DNA from: Arsenophonus nilaparvatae
GTDB taxonomy: Bacteria > Pseudomonadota > Gammaproteobacteria > Enterobacterales > Enterobacteriaceae
Reading direction: 5' to 3' (one strand)
Assembly: GCF_000757905.1 (NCBI RefSeq)
Contig: NZ_JRLH01000003.1
DNA length: 64,000 nt
Shown: positions 9,187 to 18,973 of the stretch, in pieces
How positions within the stretch are numbered: the first letter of the stretch is position 1
Layout: every line of letters starts with the position of its first letter
Made by a program: the position numbers and the translations under genes
Notes under the pieces: generated by a model
What the model was told of the DNA's origin: nothing
The model's input: only the letters and a program-made list of their open reading frames with translations
Databases searched by the model: none

Positions 9187-9894
9187 GAATGGTCTTTTCC
9201 TTCAAACTTTTATGTTACAAATATCGCAAAATAGGAAATTTTGATCTTGTTACGATGAAATGTGGCAATTCTGACGCTTTTAGGACTGTTATGGCAATGT
9301 TTTTTTCAAAATTTCATTAAAATTATTTAAAAAAAACATCTTTTTATTATTGTAAATCACATTTTTATCATTTGGAATATTGATTAATTAAAAGCAAACA
9401 AGCGCTATAGTAGATAAATATGAGTTATTTATGATTAATTTATCTGAAAACTTTAACAAAGGTTCATTTTTATCTTTATATTCACTTTTAATTGGGTAAA
9501 TAATGTTACTCAATAGTGACTGAATCATCCTCAGTGCTATTGATCATTTATCTACTTTGGTTTACTGATTTGAATTTTAGATATTGATAATAAAGTAATA
9601 AATAGTTTTTTAGTTGTTAGATTCAGGATGAAAAAACATAAGATAATTTTGATTTACAATAGGAATTATTTTGATTAAAGAAAAAAAGAACAAAATTAAG
9701 AAAGTAATTTCTAATTACAATAACTGTATAAAAGTAACCAATTGATTCCAATAAATGAAAAATAATTATATATTTCAATACAAAAAAATATATAACTTTA
9801 AGTGTAAATCCGTAAAATATTTGTTCTATCATAAGTACTATTTTCTAAAAAGATAATATCGTCAATGGCATTTTATGTAATGTAAGGCTGGCAT
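9187..9894. other. Gene-poor gap between purU and rssB
   Basis: About 700 nt of AT-rich sequence between the divergent purU and rssB. I see no gene with a ribosome site and protein-like composition; a 69-codon frame on the minus strand at 9623-9832 is low-complexity and lacks a site. E. coli has ychJ and rssA here, so the gap may be decayed remains of them, but no similarity is visible by eye. It must hold the promoters of both flanking genes. Confidence 0.5.
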
Positions 9895-10911
9895 ATGAAA
9901 GGGAAGAAAATATTAATTGTAGAAGATGAGGTGGTTTTTCGCTCTGTATTGAGAAATTACCTTAAATCATTTGATGTGATTACTTATACATCCAGCAATG
10001 GGCAGGAGGCGTTAGATATTATTAATGCTGTTGAGCATCTTGATTTGATTTTATGTGATTTAAGCATGCCTGTGATGAGTGGTGAGACTTTAATGCAGAA
10101 ACTGGTGGAAATGAAGTGTGAAATTCCAGTTATTGTTATTTCAGGAACAAATAGAATTAGTGATTTGGATAGAATGCTGCGACTTGGGGTAAAAGATGCA
10201 TTATTAAAACCGATTGTTGATTTTGATGATGTTAGAGAGACGATTATCCGTAATTTGTATCCAGATATTGTAGAAACAACCACTCGTTTATCTGCTGAGC
10301 TTTCTCATATTCAGCAAATGATCCAGCACGAAAAGCATGATATTTTGCCAGTTTTACTTGAGCTACAACCCAAAGTAAATCAAACACTAGCAAATTATAA
10401 AATTAATTATCGGCAGCTAAAAGATATTAATAAAATTGGATTATTATTTGATTTGGCAGAACTTTCTGATAAACAAATAGGTTTTTATTGCCTTGATATT
10501 GAGTATTCTTCGGGTGATGGCGTTATGGCTGCATTATTACTTAGAGTTGCATTCAATGAATTATTGCAAACCTATCTTAATAGCCAATCAAACAAATTAT
10601 TTAATATTAGTGAAATGCTTGAGCAAATAAACACTTTATTAATGGATTTAGGTATTAAAGGACAATTTCCAATTTTATTAGGTTATTTTCATACTGAAAG
10701 TAAAACAATTGTATTAGCTTCAGCAGGACTTAATGTAAAATTAAAAACCGAGAATAAAGAAGTCGAATTGTCATCAAGTGCACCATTGGGTAGCTTACAA
10801 TCAATTGCTTATCGGCAAATAATGGAAAAAGGAATAGATTGGCAATGTAAAATATGGAATCATAAACATCGAATGACTTTAATGTTTAATTCATTGGTAG
10901 AAATATTATAA
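9895..10911 (+). CDS. rssB: RpoS adaptor / response regulator RssB
   Basis: Delivers the stationary-phase sigma factor RpoS to ClpXP. The 338 residues (E. coli 337) begin with a CheY-like receiver domain (about 5-118): acidic pocket VEDE, phospho-acceptor D55 in LILCDLSMP, and the Lys in LLKP. The C-terminal half is the PP2C-like domain typical of RssB (FYCLDIEYSSGDGVMAALLL, GQFPILLGYFH) without obvious phosphatase metal residues. Start ATG at 9895 after TAAGG. It is an orphan regulator with no kinase beside it and precedes galU as in E. coli. RssA, its usual neighbour, is absent. Confidence 0.93.
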   Translation: MKGKKILIVEDEVVFRSVLRNYLKSFDVITYTSSNGQEALDIINAVEHLDLILCDLSMPVMSGETLMQKLVEMKCEIPVIVISGTNRISDLDRMLRLGVKDALLKPIVDFDDVRETIIRNLYPDIVETTTRLSAELSHIQQMIQHEKHDILPVLLELQPKVNQTLANYKINYRQLKDINKIGLLFDLAELSDKQIGFYCLDIEYSSGDGVMAALLLRVAFNELLQTYLNSQSNKLFNISEMLEQINTLLMDLGIKGQFPILLGYFHTESKTIVLASAGLNVKLKTENKEVELSSSAPLGSLQSIAYRQIMEKGIDWQCKIWNHKHRMTLMFNSLVEIL

Positions 10912-11066
10912 TTATTTACTTTTTACAGGATTGTTAACCTAGGCTAATTTTCTCTAGTTTGCTATTTATTTGGTACATTTTACTGCTATACTCGCCACAA
11001 AAGTTGTTGAAAATCTATCTATCACATTTCATTAGTATATTGTATTTAGGTAACTTGGTAGAAAAA

Positions 11067-11975
11067 ATGAAATTAAAAAAAGCAGAAAAAAAAGTTAGCA
11101 AAGCTGTTATTCCTGTCGCTGGATTAGGAACTCGCATGTTGCCGGCAACCAAAGCGATCCCTAAAGAAATGTTACCTTTAGCGGATAAACCACTTATTCA
11201 GTATGTAGTAAATGAATGTATATCTGCTGGTATTCATGAAATTATATTAGTCACTCATTCTTCAAAGAACTCAATAGAAAACCATTTTGATACCAGTTTT
11301 GAATTAGAAGCAATTTTGGAAAAGCGCGTTAAACGGCAATTATTAAATGATGTACAATCCATATGCCCAAGTCATGTCACAATTATGCAAACGAGACAAG
11401 GTATCGCAAAAGGGCTTGGACATGCCATTTTATGTGCAAAACCCTTGGTAGGAGAGGAGCCTTTTGCTGTAGTTTTACCGGATGTAGTTATTGATCAATA
11501 TTCTTCGGATTTGAAACAGTATAATTTAACCGCGATGCTGAAGCGTTATCATGAAACATCAGCCAGCCAAATTCTTGTTGAGCCGGTACCAAAGGAGTCT
11601 GTATCCAATTATGGTGTTGTAGATTGTGACAGTTATGAATTAAAAGCCGGTGAAAGCAAAATTATTAAAGGCGTTGTTGAAAAACCTAAAATTGAACTGG
11701 CACCATCTAATTTATCTATCGTGGGGCGTTATGTATTGTCAGAGAAAATTTGGCCTTTATTAGAGAAAACACCAATGGGGGCAGGTGATGAAATCCAGTT
11801 AACTGATGCGATTGAAATGTTAATAGAAGGAGAACCTGTTGAAGCCTATCATTTACAAGGTAAAAGCCATGATTGCGGTAATAAATTGGGTTACATGAAA
11901 GCATTTGTTGAATATGGTATGCAGCATGAATTTTTAGGTGATGAGTTTTCCGCGTGGGTAAAAAAAATATCTTAG
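11067..11975 (+). CDS. galU: UTP-glucose-1-phosphate uridylyltransferase
   Basis: Makes UDP-glucose from UTP and glucose-1-phosphate for LPS core, glycans and trehalose. The nucleotidyltransferase signature AVIPVAGLGTRMLPATKAIP is followed by PKEMLPLADKPLIQYVV; VVEKPK and the C-terminal KSHDCGNKLGYM complete the family pattern. I use ATG 11067 (MKLKKAEKKVSKAVIP), which gives 302 residues, the E. coli length. The frame is open for a further 36 codons upstream, but that stretch is hydrophobic AT-rich leader sequence without homology. Probably transcribed alone; rssB ends about 155 nt upstream. Confidence 0.97.
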   Translation: MKLKKAEKKVSKAVIPVAGLGTRMLPATKAIPKEMLPLADKPLIQYVVNECISAGIHEIILVTHSSKNSIENHFDTSFELEAILEKRVKRQLLNDVQSICPSHVTIMQTRQGIAKGLGHAILCAKPLVGEEPFAVVLPDVVIDQYSSDLKQYNLTAMLKRYHETSASQILVEPVPKESVSNYGVVDCDSYELKAGESKIIKGVVEKPKIELAPSNLSIVGRYVLSEKIWPLLEKTPMGAGDEIQLTDAIEMLIEGEPVEAYHLQGKSHDCGNKLGYMKAFVEYGMQHEFLGDEFSAWVKKIS

Positions 11976-12778
11976 ATTGCTAATTGTCGATAAATTTGAT
12001 TCAAATCAATAAAAAAATCAGCATGGTATTTTTATACAAAATTGCCTATTTGTTATTACAAATTTATTTTAACAAGTTTTATTTATGCGTAAAATTAAAA
12101 TGAGATTTATTAATTATATAAGTAGGCAAGGATGTTGTTTAAATGGAGATATTACAAACTATTTCAAATAATAATAATTTGATTTTGCTGATCATATATC
12201 ACTTTAGTTGCTAGCTAAAATTTCTTGTGTTGGCGTGTGAGTTTCTATCAATAATATTTACGTTAACACTGATCATGATTATGATAAAAAAGTATAGTAA
12301 TTATATTTAATTGATTTAGCTTGTATCAGATTAGCCGTTTATTTTTTTGTTTATAAAGTAATCTGTTTATTATTTCTATAGTAAATTTTTTCATAATGAA
12401 TAGAATGAAATTTAACAACCTCTCTAACAAAATAAAATAGAGAGAAGTCTAATAATGAACATTGAATGCATGACTTTATGGCAATAAAAAACAACGATAC
12501 TATTTCTTGAAGGAATAATTTGAAATGTTTAGACAACAAAAATTTACATTACATGGTGTATTGCTGATAACAAAATATTTATATTAATAGAAGTTGTACA
12601 TTTTTATGTCGGCTTCTTTATTATAGGAAAAGGTATGGTTAGTTATTAGTGAAAAGTGGCAGGCATGTAAATGTATTTAGTATTTATCTTAGCGAGCAGA
12701 GTTTTACGCTTTGATATATATTAGACCTTATTAAGGTTGGTTATTTATTGTGTAATAAATGTTAATGACATGTGTAAT
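11976..12778. other. Long AT-rich gap between galU and hns
   Basis: About 800 nt with no supported gene between two convergent genes, where E. coli has almost nothing. It holds a 7-bp stem CTCTCTA/TAGAGAG (12420-12426, 12438-12444) and a possible 23-residue frame on the plus strand starting ATG at 12143 behind AAGGA, rich in Asn, Leu and Ile. Neither is convincing. The gap could be decayed DNA or hold a small RNA. Confidence 0.45.
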
Positions 12779-12808
12779 AAAAATACCCTTTATATAAAGG
12801 GTATTTTT
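12779..12808 (-). terminator. Rho-independent terminator of hns
   Basis: A 30-bp perfect palindrome: AAAAATACCCTTTAT pairs with ATAAAGGGTATTTTT (12779-12793 and 12794-12808). It lies 18 nt after the hns stop. The ACCC/GGGT core with A and T flanks works in either direction. Confidence 0.85.
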
Positions 12809-12826
12809 AAAGTAGGGAAAGGACAT

Positions 12827-13240
12827 TTAGATTAAAAAATCATCCATATCTTTACCTTCCCCTAGTGCTTTTTTGATCACAGCTGGTGTACGACCTTGAC
12901 CGGTCCAGGTTTTGATTTCACCATTTTCATCTTTATATTGAAATTTAGCCGGTCTTGCTGCGCGCTTAGTACGGTTAGATGTTTTTGAAGGAGTTTTTGC
13001 AGTAACTATATCATCTAGACTTAGTCCTTCTCCTTCCAGCAATTTAATATATTTTGCAATTTTTTGACTATGAGCTTCTAATTGTGCTCTCGCTTGATTT
13101 TCATCTTCACGACGTTCATCTACAACGGTATTAAATTTATCATGTATTTCTTGCAATGATTCTAACGGCATTTCTCTTGCTATCGCACGTAAGGTACGAA
13201 TGTTATTTAATGATTTAAAATATTTCAATGAATCGCTCAT
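12827..13240 (-). CDS. hns: Nucleoid protein and global silencer H-NS
   Basis: Abundant nucleoid protein that binds curved AT-rich DNA and silences acquired genes. The 137 residues match the family: N-terminal helical oligomerisation region (about 1-80, starting MSDSLKYFKSLNNIRTLRA), a basic linker (RTKRAARPAKFQY) and a C-terminal DNA-binding domain with the AT-hook-like TGQGRTP loop followed by AVIKKAL. Start ATG at 13240 follows CAGGAAA. It lies between galU and tdk as in E. coli. The 600-nt AT-rich upstream region would suit H-NS autoregulation, an inference only. Confidence 0.97.
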   Translation of the reverse strand: MSDSLKYFKSLNNIRTLRAIAREMPLESLQEIHDKFNTVVDERREDENQARAQLEAHSQKIAKYIKLLEGEGLSLDDIVTAKTPSKTSNRTKRAARPAKFQYKDENGEIKTWTGQGRTPAVIKKALGEGKDMDDFLI

Positions 13241-13857
13241 TTTCCTGGTCTCGAATTAAAATGAATGTTGGCTGATGTCTACTAATAATAGAATGCTATT
13301 TTATTTTCTGCAATAGTGAAGTTACAAAATAAGGTTAAATTTATTGTTTTTTTAAACTTAAACTTCTTTGCAAAAGCAATATAAGCTTTCACTGTAAAAA
13401 TATTATATATCTTATATTAGATACCCTGGATACTTAAAAATCTATACCAAAATGATAGAACTGCTTTTATATTTGAATTTCATTCAGATGTAAAGATGAT
13501 GTTTTTTATTTTTATTCAACTTTATGGTATGTAACATAAACTAAATTTTAACTTAATATGTGTAAAAGAGTTTGCTTATTAAGCTTTTGTTGAGTTATCA
13601 CTACTGGGTATCTAAGTTTTTTGATGAATGTTAGCTATTAATAATCTTTTCTTATCACATACTTTGTTAAAATAAAGATGTTGTTTGTAGAGCGTGACAT
13701 TTAAACATACGAATTTTTTCATGACTATAAACATTACTAAAAAATCTGTTATGTTAGTTATCAATATTTATAATCAAATGAAATGAAAAATAATGTTTGA
13801 TAATGTATGTGGTAAACTTTCAAAATATTTGTCTAAATAGGTAAGAGGAAAGGGCTA
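13241..13857. other. Divergent promoter region of hns and tdk
   Basis: A 617-nt AT-rich, T-tract-rich spacer between divergent hns and tdk. It contains TATAAT-like words near 13768, but no promoter can be fixed by eye. No gene is seen. Composition of this kind is a plausible H-NS target. Confidence 0.4.
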
Positions 13858-14487
13858 ATGGCTCAGCTTTATTTCTATTATTCAGCAATGAATGCTGGTA
13901 AATCAACTTCACTACTTCAGTCTTCATATAATTATAATGAACGAGGAATGAATACGCTTATTTTCACCGCTGAGATTGATACCCGATTTGTTCAAGGTAA
14001 AGTAACCTCCAGAATTGGTTTAGCAGCAGATGCAATATTATTTTCGCAACAGACAGATATGGGGAGATTAATAAAAGAAAAAAATAGCTGTCAAAAAATT
14101 CATTGTGTGCTTGTTGATGAGTGTCAGTTTTTAACTAAAGAGCAAGTTAATCAGCTTTGTGAAATTGTTGATTATGCCAATATACCGGTTTTGTGTTATG
14201 GATTAAGAACAGATTTTCGTGGTGAGTTATTTATTGGCAGTCACTATCTGTTAGCTTGGGCAGATAAACTTATTGAACTAAAAACCATTTGTTATTGTGG
14301 TCGTAAAGCAAGTAGGGTTTTGCGATTAGATGATAATGGGCTTGCTGTCTATCAGGGAGAACAGATTGAAATTGGTGGTAATGAAAAATATATCTCAGTC
14401 TGTCGTAGACATTATATGGATGCAATCAATCACACGAAATGTATTGAGGCGGGTGAAAAACCTTTTTCCGTTGTTCCATTTAAATAA
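13858..14487 (+). CDS. tdk: Thymidine kinase
   Basis: Phosphorylates thymidine (and deoxyuridine) to the monophosphate using ATP, the salvage entry to dTMP. The 209 residues carry the P-loop SAMNAGKST (9-17), the catalytic Glu E88 in VDECQF, and a structural zinc site formed by C145, C147, C182 and H185, placed as in other type II thymidine kinases. Start ATG at 13858 follows AGAGGAAAGGG. It is divergent from hns and convergent with adhE, the enterobacterial order. Confidence 0.97.
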   Translation: MAQLYFYYSAMNAGKSTSLLQSSYNYNERGMNTLIFTAEIDTRFVQGKVTSRIGLAADAILFSQQTDMGRLIKEKNSCQKIHCVLVDECQFLTKEQVNQLCEIVDYANIPVLCYGLRTDFRGELFIGSHYLLAWADKLIELKTICYCGRKASRVLRLDDNGLAVYQGEQIEIGGNEKYISVCRRHYMDAINHTKCIEAGEKPFSVVPFK

Positions 14488-14599
14488 TTTTTAACTCCCC
14501 ATATTAGATTATTATTCTTAAATGAAAATTAATTACGTAAAATAACTATTTTGGTTTTAAATTATTTTCAAATAAGGATTAGTAAAATATTTTTCGATT

Positions 14600-14628
14600 A
14601 AAAAAGCACCGAATATATATTCAGTGCT
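14600..14628 (-). terminator. Rho-independent terminator of adhE
   Basis: AGCAC (14605-14609) pairs with GTGCT (14624-14628), and the stem continues as GAATA/TATTC inside a C-A mismatch. On the minus strand the stem is followed by TTTTTT. It lies 36 nt after the adhE stop. Confidence 0.8.
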
Positions 14629-14663
14629 AATTATTAAATAAATGGTTACAAATAAAATGTTTA

Positions 14664-17330
14664 TTAAGTAGATTCTTTTACTAGATGACTTTTTTCCTCT
14701 GTTTGCAGGAATATATTTTTCTCTTCAGTAAAATTATTACCATAGTATGAATCTAACATAATTTGTTTTAGTTCAGCGATCAACGGAAAGCGAGGATTCG
14801 CACCTGTACATTGATCATCAAACGCATCTTCAGATAACTTATCCACTTTAGCTAAGAAATCCTTTTCTGCGACCCCAGCTTCACGAATAGATTTGGGGAT
14901 ACCGAGCATAGTTTTAAGTGTTGCTAACCAATTAAGCAGTTTTTCAATTTTGTTAGCTGTGCGATCAGCTGGTGAGGTTAGTCCTAAGTGATCGGCAATC
15001 TCACCATAGCGACGACGAGCTTGAGGGCGATCATATTGGCTGAATGCGGTTTGCTTTGTTGGATTGTCATTAGCGTTATAGCGAATGACATTTTCAATTA
15101 GCAGCGCATTGGCTAAACCATGGGGTATATGAAATTCGGAACCTAATTTATGGGCCATTGAGTGGCAAACACCTAAAAAAGCATTAGCGAAAGCAATACC
15201 AGCGATGGTTGCTGCATTATGCACCCGTTCGCGGGCAATCGGATCTTTCGCTCCATTCAGATAACTGGTTGGCAAATACTCTTTTAACAACGTTAAAGCC
15301 TGTAAAGCTTGTCCATCAGAGTATTCACTTGCCAGGACTGAAACATAAGCTTCTAATGCATGGACGATAGCATCTAGTCCACCGAATGCTGTAAGTGATT
15401 TCGGCATATGCATAACAAGATTGGCATCAACAATTGCCATATTTGGCGTAATTGCATAATCGGCTAAAGGATATTTTTGGCCGGTAGCATCATCAGTAAC
15501 AACAGCAAATGGCGTGACTTCTGAGCCTGTACCTGATGTTGTGGTGATGGCAACCATCTTGGCTTTAAAACCCATTTTAGGGAATTTATGAATACGTTTA
15601 CGAATATCCATAAAACGTAGAGCAAGCTCTTCAAAATGGGTTTCAGGATGTTCATACATTACCCACATGATTTTAGCTGCATCCATAGGAGAGCCACCGC
15701 CTAAAGCGATAATCACATCTGGTTTAAAGGTATGCATTAAAGCGGCACCTTTACGAACAATACTCAGTGTAGGATCGGCTTCAACTTCAAAAAATACTTC
15801 AGTTTCAACGTTAAAAGTCTTCAATACATTAACGACTTCATCAACATAACCATTATTGAATAAGTAACTGTCAGTAACAATAAAAGCCCGTTTAGCACCG
15901 TCAGTAGCAATTTCCTCCAACGCTAATGGTAGGCAACCACGACGAAAATAAATAGAACTAGGAAGTTTATGCCACAACATATTTTCTGCTCTTTTCGCTA
16001 CTGTTTTAGTATTAATTAGGTGCTTAGGGCCCACGTTTTCAGAGATAGAATTTCCACCCCACGAGCCGCATCCTAATGTTAATGAAGGAGCTAATTTGAA
16101 ATTATAAAGATCACCAATCCCACCCTGTGATGCCGGAGTATTAATTAAGATATGTGCGGTTTTCATTTTCTCGCCGAAATAATTAACTCGCTCAGTTTGA
16201 TTGTCTTGATCAGTATAAAGACATGAAGTATGGCCAATACCACCCATCTCAACCAATTTTTCTGCTTTTCCAACGGCATCAGCAAAATCTTTACTATGGT
16301 ACATGGCAAGTAATGGTGAGAGTTTTTCATGGGCAAAAGGTTCGCTCTCATCTGTGGCTTTTACTTCTCCGATTAAAATTTTAGTGTTTAACGGCACTTG
16401 TATGCCGGCTAGTTCAGCAATTTTTACTGCTGGTTGACCAACAATAGCCGCATTTAAATTACCATTTTTTAAAATAATGTTTTGTACTGCTTTAAGCTCT
16501 TTACCTTTTAATAAGTAACCGCCATGAGTGACAAAACGTTCGCGCACTTGATTGTAAATTTCGTCCACAATGATAACTGATTGTTCTGACGCGCAAATAA
16601 CACCATTATCAAAAGTTTTTGACATTAAAATTGAAGCAACTGCACGTTTAATGTCGGCAGAACTGTCAATTACGACAGGTGTATTACCTGCACCTACACC
16701 GATGGCAGGTTTTCCTGAGCTATAAGCTGCTTTCACCATACCAGGTCCACCGGTTGCTAAGATAAGGTTAACATCAGGGTGGTGCATTAATGCATTTGAA
16801 AGTTCGACCGAGGGTTCATCTATCCAGCCAATGATATCTTTTGGTGCACCAGCAGCAACAGCGGCTTGTAATACGATTTTGGCGGCGTTGTTAGTGGCAT
16901 TTTTAGCGCGAGGGTGAGGGGAAAAAATAATCCCGTTACGCGTTTTTAGACTGATTAAAGATTTAAAAATGGCTGTCGATGTAGGATTAGTTGTTGGAAC
17001 AATACCACAAATTAAGCCAATAGGTTCGGCAATGGTGATAGTACCAAAAGTAAGATCTTCGGACAGAATGCCACAAGTTTTCTCATCTTTATAAGCATTA
17101 TAAATATATTCCGAAGCAAAATGATTTTTAATCACTTTATCTTCTATAATTCCCATGCCAGATTCTTCAACTGCTAATTTTGCTAAAGGAATGCGAGAGT
17201 CAGCAGCAGCAAGAGCAGCAGCACGAAAAATTTTATCAACTTGATCCTGGGTAAAATTTGCAAATTGTTGTTGTGCTTTTTTTACACGCACGACAAGTTC
17301 ATTGAGTTCAGTAACATTAGTTACAGACAT
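14664..17330 (-). CDS. adhE: Bifunctional aldehyde-alcohol dehydrogenase AdhE
   Basis: Reduces acetyl-CoA to acetaldehyde and then ethanol with NADH, the main ethanol route in anaerobic growth; it assembles into filaments (spirosomes). The 888 residues (E. coli 891) hold an N-terminal CoA-acylating aldehyde dehydrogenase with Cys C246 in GVICASEQS, a linker near 440-450, and a C-terminal iron-dependent alcohol dehydrogenase with GGGSPMDAAK and the metal-binding segments GGLDAIVHALEAYVS and CHSMAHKLGSEFHIPHG. Start ATG at 17330. An FNR-like palindrome lies about 220 nt upstream. The gene is intact. Confidence 0.97.
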   Translation of the reverse strand: MSVTNVTELNELVVRVKKAQQQFANFTQDQVDKIFRAAALAAADSRIPLAKLAVEESGMGIIEDKVIKNHFASEYIYNAYKDEKTCGILSEDLTFGTITIAEPIGLICGIVPTTNPTSTAIFKSLISLKTRNGIIFSPHPRAKNATNNAAKIVLQAAVAAGAPKDIIGWIDEPSVELSNALMHHPDVNLILATGGPGMVKAAYSSGKPAIGVGAGNTPVVIDSSADIKRAVASILMSKTFDNGVICASEQSVIIVDEIYNQVRERFVTHGGYLLKGKELKAVQNIILKNGNLNAAIVGQPAVKIAELAGIQVPLNTKILIGEVKATDESEPFAHEKLSPLLAMYHSKDFADAVGKAEKLVEMGGIGHTSCLYTDQDNQTERVNYFGEKMKTAHILINTPASQGGIGDLYNFKLAPSLTLGCGSWGGNSISENVGPKHLINTKTVAKRAENMLWHKLPSSIYFRRGCLPLALEEIATDGAKRAFIVTDSYLFNNGYVDEVVNVLKTFNVETEVFFEVEADPTLSIVRKGAALMHTFKPDVIIALGGGSPMDAAKIMWVMYEHPETHFEELALRFMDIRKRIHKFPKMGFKAKMVAITTTSGTGSEVTPFAVVTDDATGQKYPLADYAITPNMAIVDANLVMHMPKSLTAFGGLDAIVHALEAYVSVLASEYSDGQALQALTLLKEYLPTSYLNGAKDPIARERVHNAATIAGIAFANAFLGVCHSMAHKLGSEFHIPHGLANALLIENVIRYNANDNPTKQTAFSQYDRPQARRRYGEIADHLGLTSPADRTANKIEKLLNWLATLKTMLGIPKSIREAGVAEKDFLAKVDKLSEDAFDDQCTGANPRFPLIAELKQIMLDSYYGNNFTEEKNIFLQTEEKSHLVKEST

Positions 17331-17828
17331 AAAGATTACTCCTAATAAATGTTAAATTTTTTTAGTCAATTAGTCTAGATTAGGAGCAATATAATTAAAT
17401 ATGAGGTGTCATATTATATAAGTGCTAATTTGTTTTTAGTAAGCTAATTGACTTAAAAAATTCACATTATAAAAATAAGCAAAAACGCTCATTATATTTA
17501 TGAAAACTCAATAGATATATAGCTTACCATTTATAAATAGCGCTAAAGTGATCTTTATCAAAAAAAGTGCATACTGAATCAATTCAGTAATAAGTTATAT
17601 AAGAATAATTTCAATTAGCAATATAAGTAAATATTGAAGAATTAAGTTAGCAAAATTTTGTATGGTATTTAATTTAGAAACTTATTTTGTTATTGAATTA
17701 GTTTTTGAATTTTAGCTAGATAAGTATGCTACGCTAAGATAAAGTGTTTTTCCTGTTAGGCTAAACATTATTTGTTTTGAATAATTAATTTTTAGCTAAG
17801 CGATAATATTTGATTGAGGGACTCAATT
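17331..17828. other. Divergent promoter region of adhE and ychE
   Basis: A spacer of about 500 nt between divergent adhE and ychE. It contains the FNR-like palindrome at 17548-17561 and AT-rich tracts but no gene. Promoters for both genes must lie here; I could not fix -10 or -35 elements with confidence. Confidence 0.5.
17548..17561. promoter_or_regulatory. FNR-like binding site upstream of adhE
   Basis: GTGATCTTTATCAA matches the FNR consensus TTGATNNNNATCAA at nine of ten specified bases (G for the first T). It lies about 220 nt before the adhE start and 270 nt before ychE. Anaerobic control of adhE would be sensible, but this site is a sequence match only. Confidence 0.5.
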
Positions 17829-18473
17829 GTGGTTGGTACTTTACTGGATCTTCCTAATTATATTAAGTTTTTTTTAGGTCTTTTTGCGTTAGTTAATCCG
17901 ATAGGAATTTTGCCTGTATTTATTAGTATGACTAATTATCAATCTGTGGCAGAAAGAAACCGCACTAATTTAGTGGCTAATTTTTCTGTGGCAATTATTT
18001 TATGTATTTCGTTATTGGTGGGAGAGGTTTTTTTAAAATTATTTGGTATCTCTATTGATTCTTTCCATATTGCTGGCGGAATAGTTATTGCAGCCATTGC
18101 TATGTCTATGATTAGTGGTCGAATAGGTGAAGATAAGCAGAATAAACAGGAAAAATCAGAAACTGCCATTCGTGATAGTATTGGAGTTGTTCCTTTAGCA
18201 TTACCATTAATGGCAGGGCCTGGAGCAATTAGTTCATGTATTGTCTGGTCTTCTCGTTGGTTAGGATGGCAAAATTTAGTTGGTCTATCGCTAACGTGTA
18301 TCTTTTTTGCTTTGTGTTGTTGGTTACTTTTTCGCTCAGCAACAATTCTCGTTAAATATTTAGGTCAAACGGGAATTAATGTTATTACTCGTATTATGGG
18401 ATTATTATTAATGTCACTTGGAATTGAGTTTATCATTACAGGCACTAAATCTGTTTTCCCCGGATTACTTTAA
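17829..18473 (+). CDS. ychE: MarC-family inner-membrane protein YchE
   Basis: Multi-pass membrane protein of the MarC/UPF0056 family, function unknown. GTG at 17829 follows TGAGGGA with 7-nt spacing and gives 214 residues (E. coli 215), starting MVGTLLDLPNYIKFF in register with the E. coli protein. An upstream TTG at 17814 lies against the ribosome site. About six hydrophobic segments and the conserved FALVNPIGILPVF, GEDKQNKQEKSETA and PLALPLMAGPGAIS blocks are present. It follows adhE divergently as in E. coli, but the oppABCDF operon that should come next is absent. Confidence 0.93.
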   Translation: MVGTLLDLPNYIKFFLGLFALVNPIGILPVFISMTNYQSVAERNRTNLVANFSVAIILCISLLVGEVFLKLFGISIDSFHIAGGIVIAAIAMSMISGRIGEDKQNKQEKSETAIRDSIGVVPLALPLMAGPGAISSCIVWSSRWLGWQNLVGLSLTCIFFALCCWLLFRSATILVKYLGQTGINVITRIMGLLLMSLGIEFIITGTKSVFPGLL

Positions 18474-18973
18474 ACGAGCAATAACATCATAACTCATTGA
18501 TATTTATAACGTATTTATAAAATTTTGGGATATTGACATTGTCATAAAACCTATATTAATAAATTTATTTATCTAATAATTGTAAGTTTTATGAATTATT
18601 AATCCATCATAAAATCAATTTCTATAGGCTAAAAAACACTTTTTTACTAAGGACCGCAATAGCAATATCCATTTTAATTTATGGTCTAATAGGGTGATTA
18701 ATAATTTAAAATTGAAATTTTTCCTGTTAGCTAATCCGCTTGATTATAATAAATAAAGGCAAGTTATGGTGCTGGAAATCTGCCCAATGAATTAATTTTG
18801 TTATTAACTATGTGCAGCATAATTTATAAAAATTAGCCTTATTTTTATAAATAAGGTGTATATATGAATATCATTATCTGACAATTATGGGAAATAAATG
18901 TTATTGGTTGATTTATTAGTATTGGCTTAATTTAACAAAAATAATTTTTGGCGCTGATAATTTTATAAAAATA
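18474..18973. other. Gap at the missing opp operon
   Basis: A 500-nt AT-rich gap between convergent ychE and clsA. E. coli carries oppABCDF and yciU here. No frame with Opp-like sequence, ribosome site or terminator is recognisable. The operon has been lost, moved, or never stood here. Confidence 0.5.

Noticed and set aside
9623..9832. 69-codon minus-strand frame in the purU-rssB gap
   Set aside because: Phe/Tyr/Ile-rich low-complexity translation of AT-rich DNA, no ribosome site.
10959..11066. N-terminal extension of galU
   Set aside because: Hydrophobic leader sequence without homology; ATG 11067 restores the family length of 302.
12351..12539. 62-codon minus-strand frame in the galU-hns gap
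   Set aside because: Low-complexity, no ribosome site, no match to any family I know.
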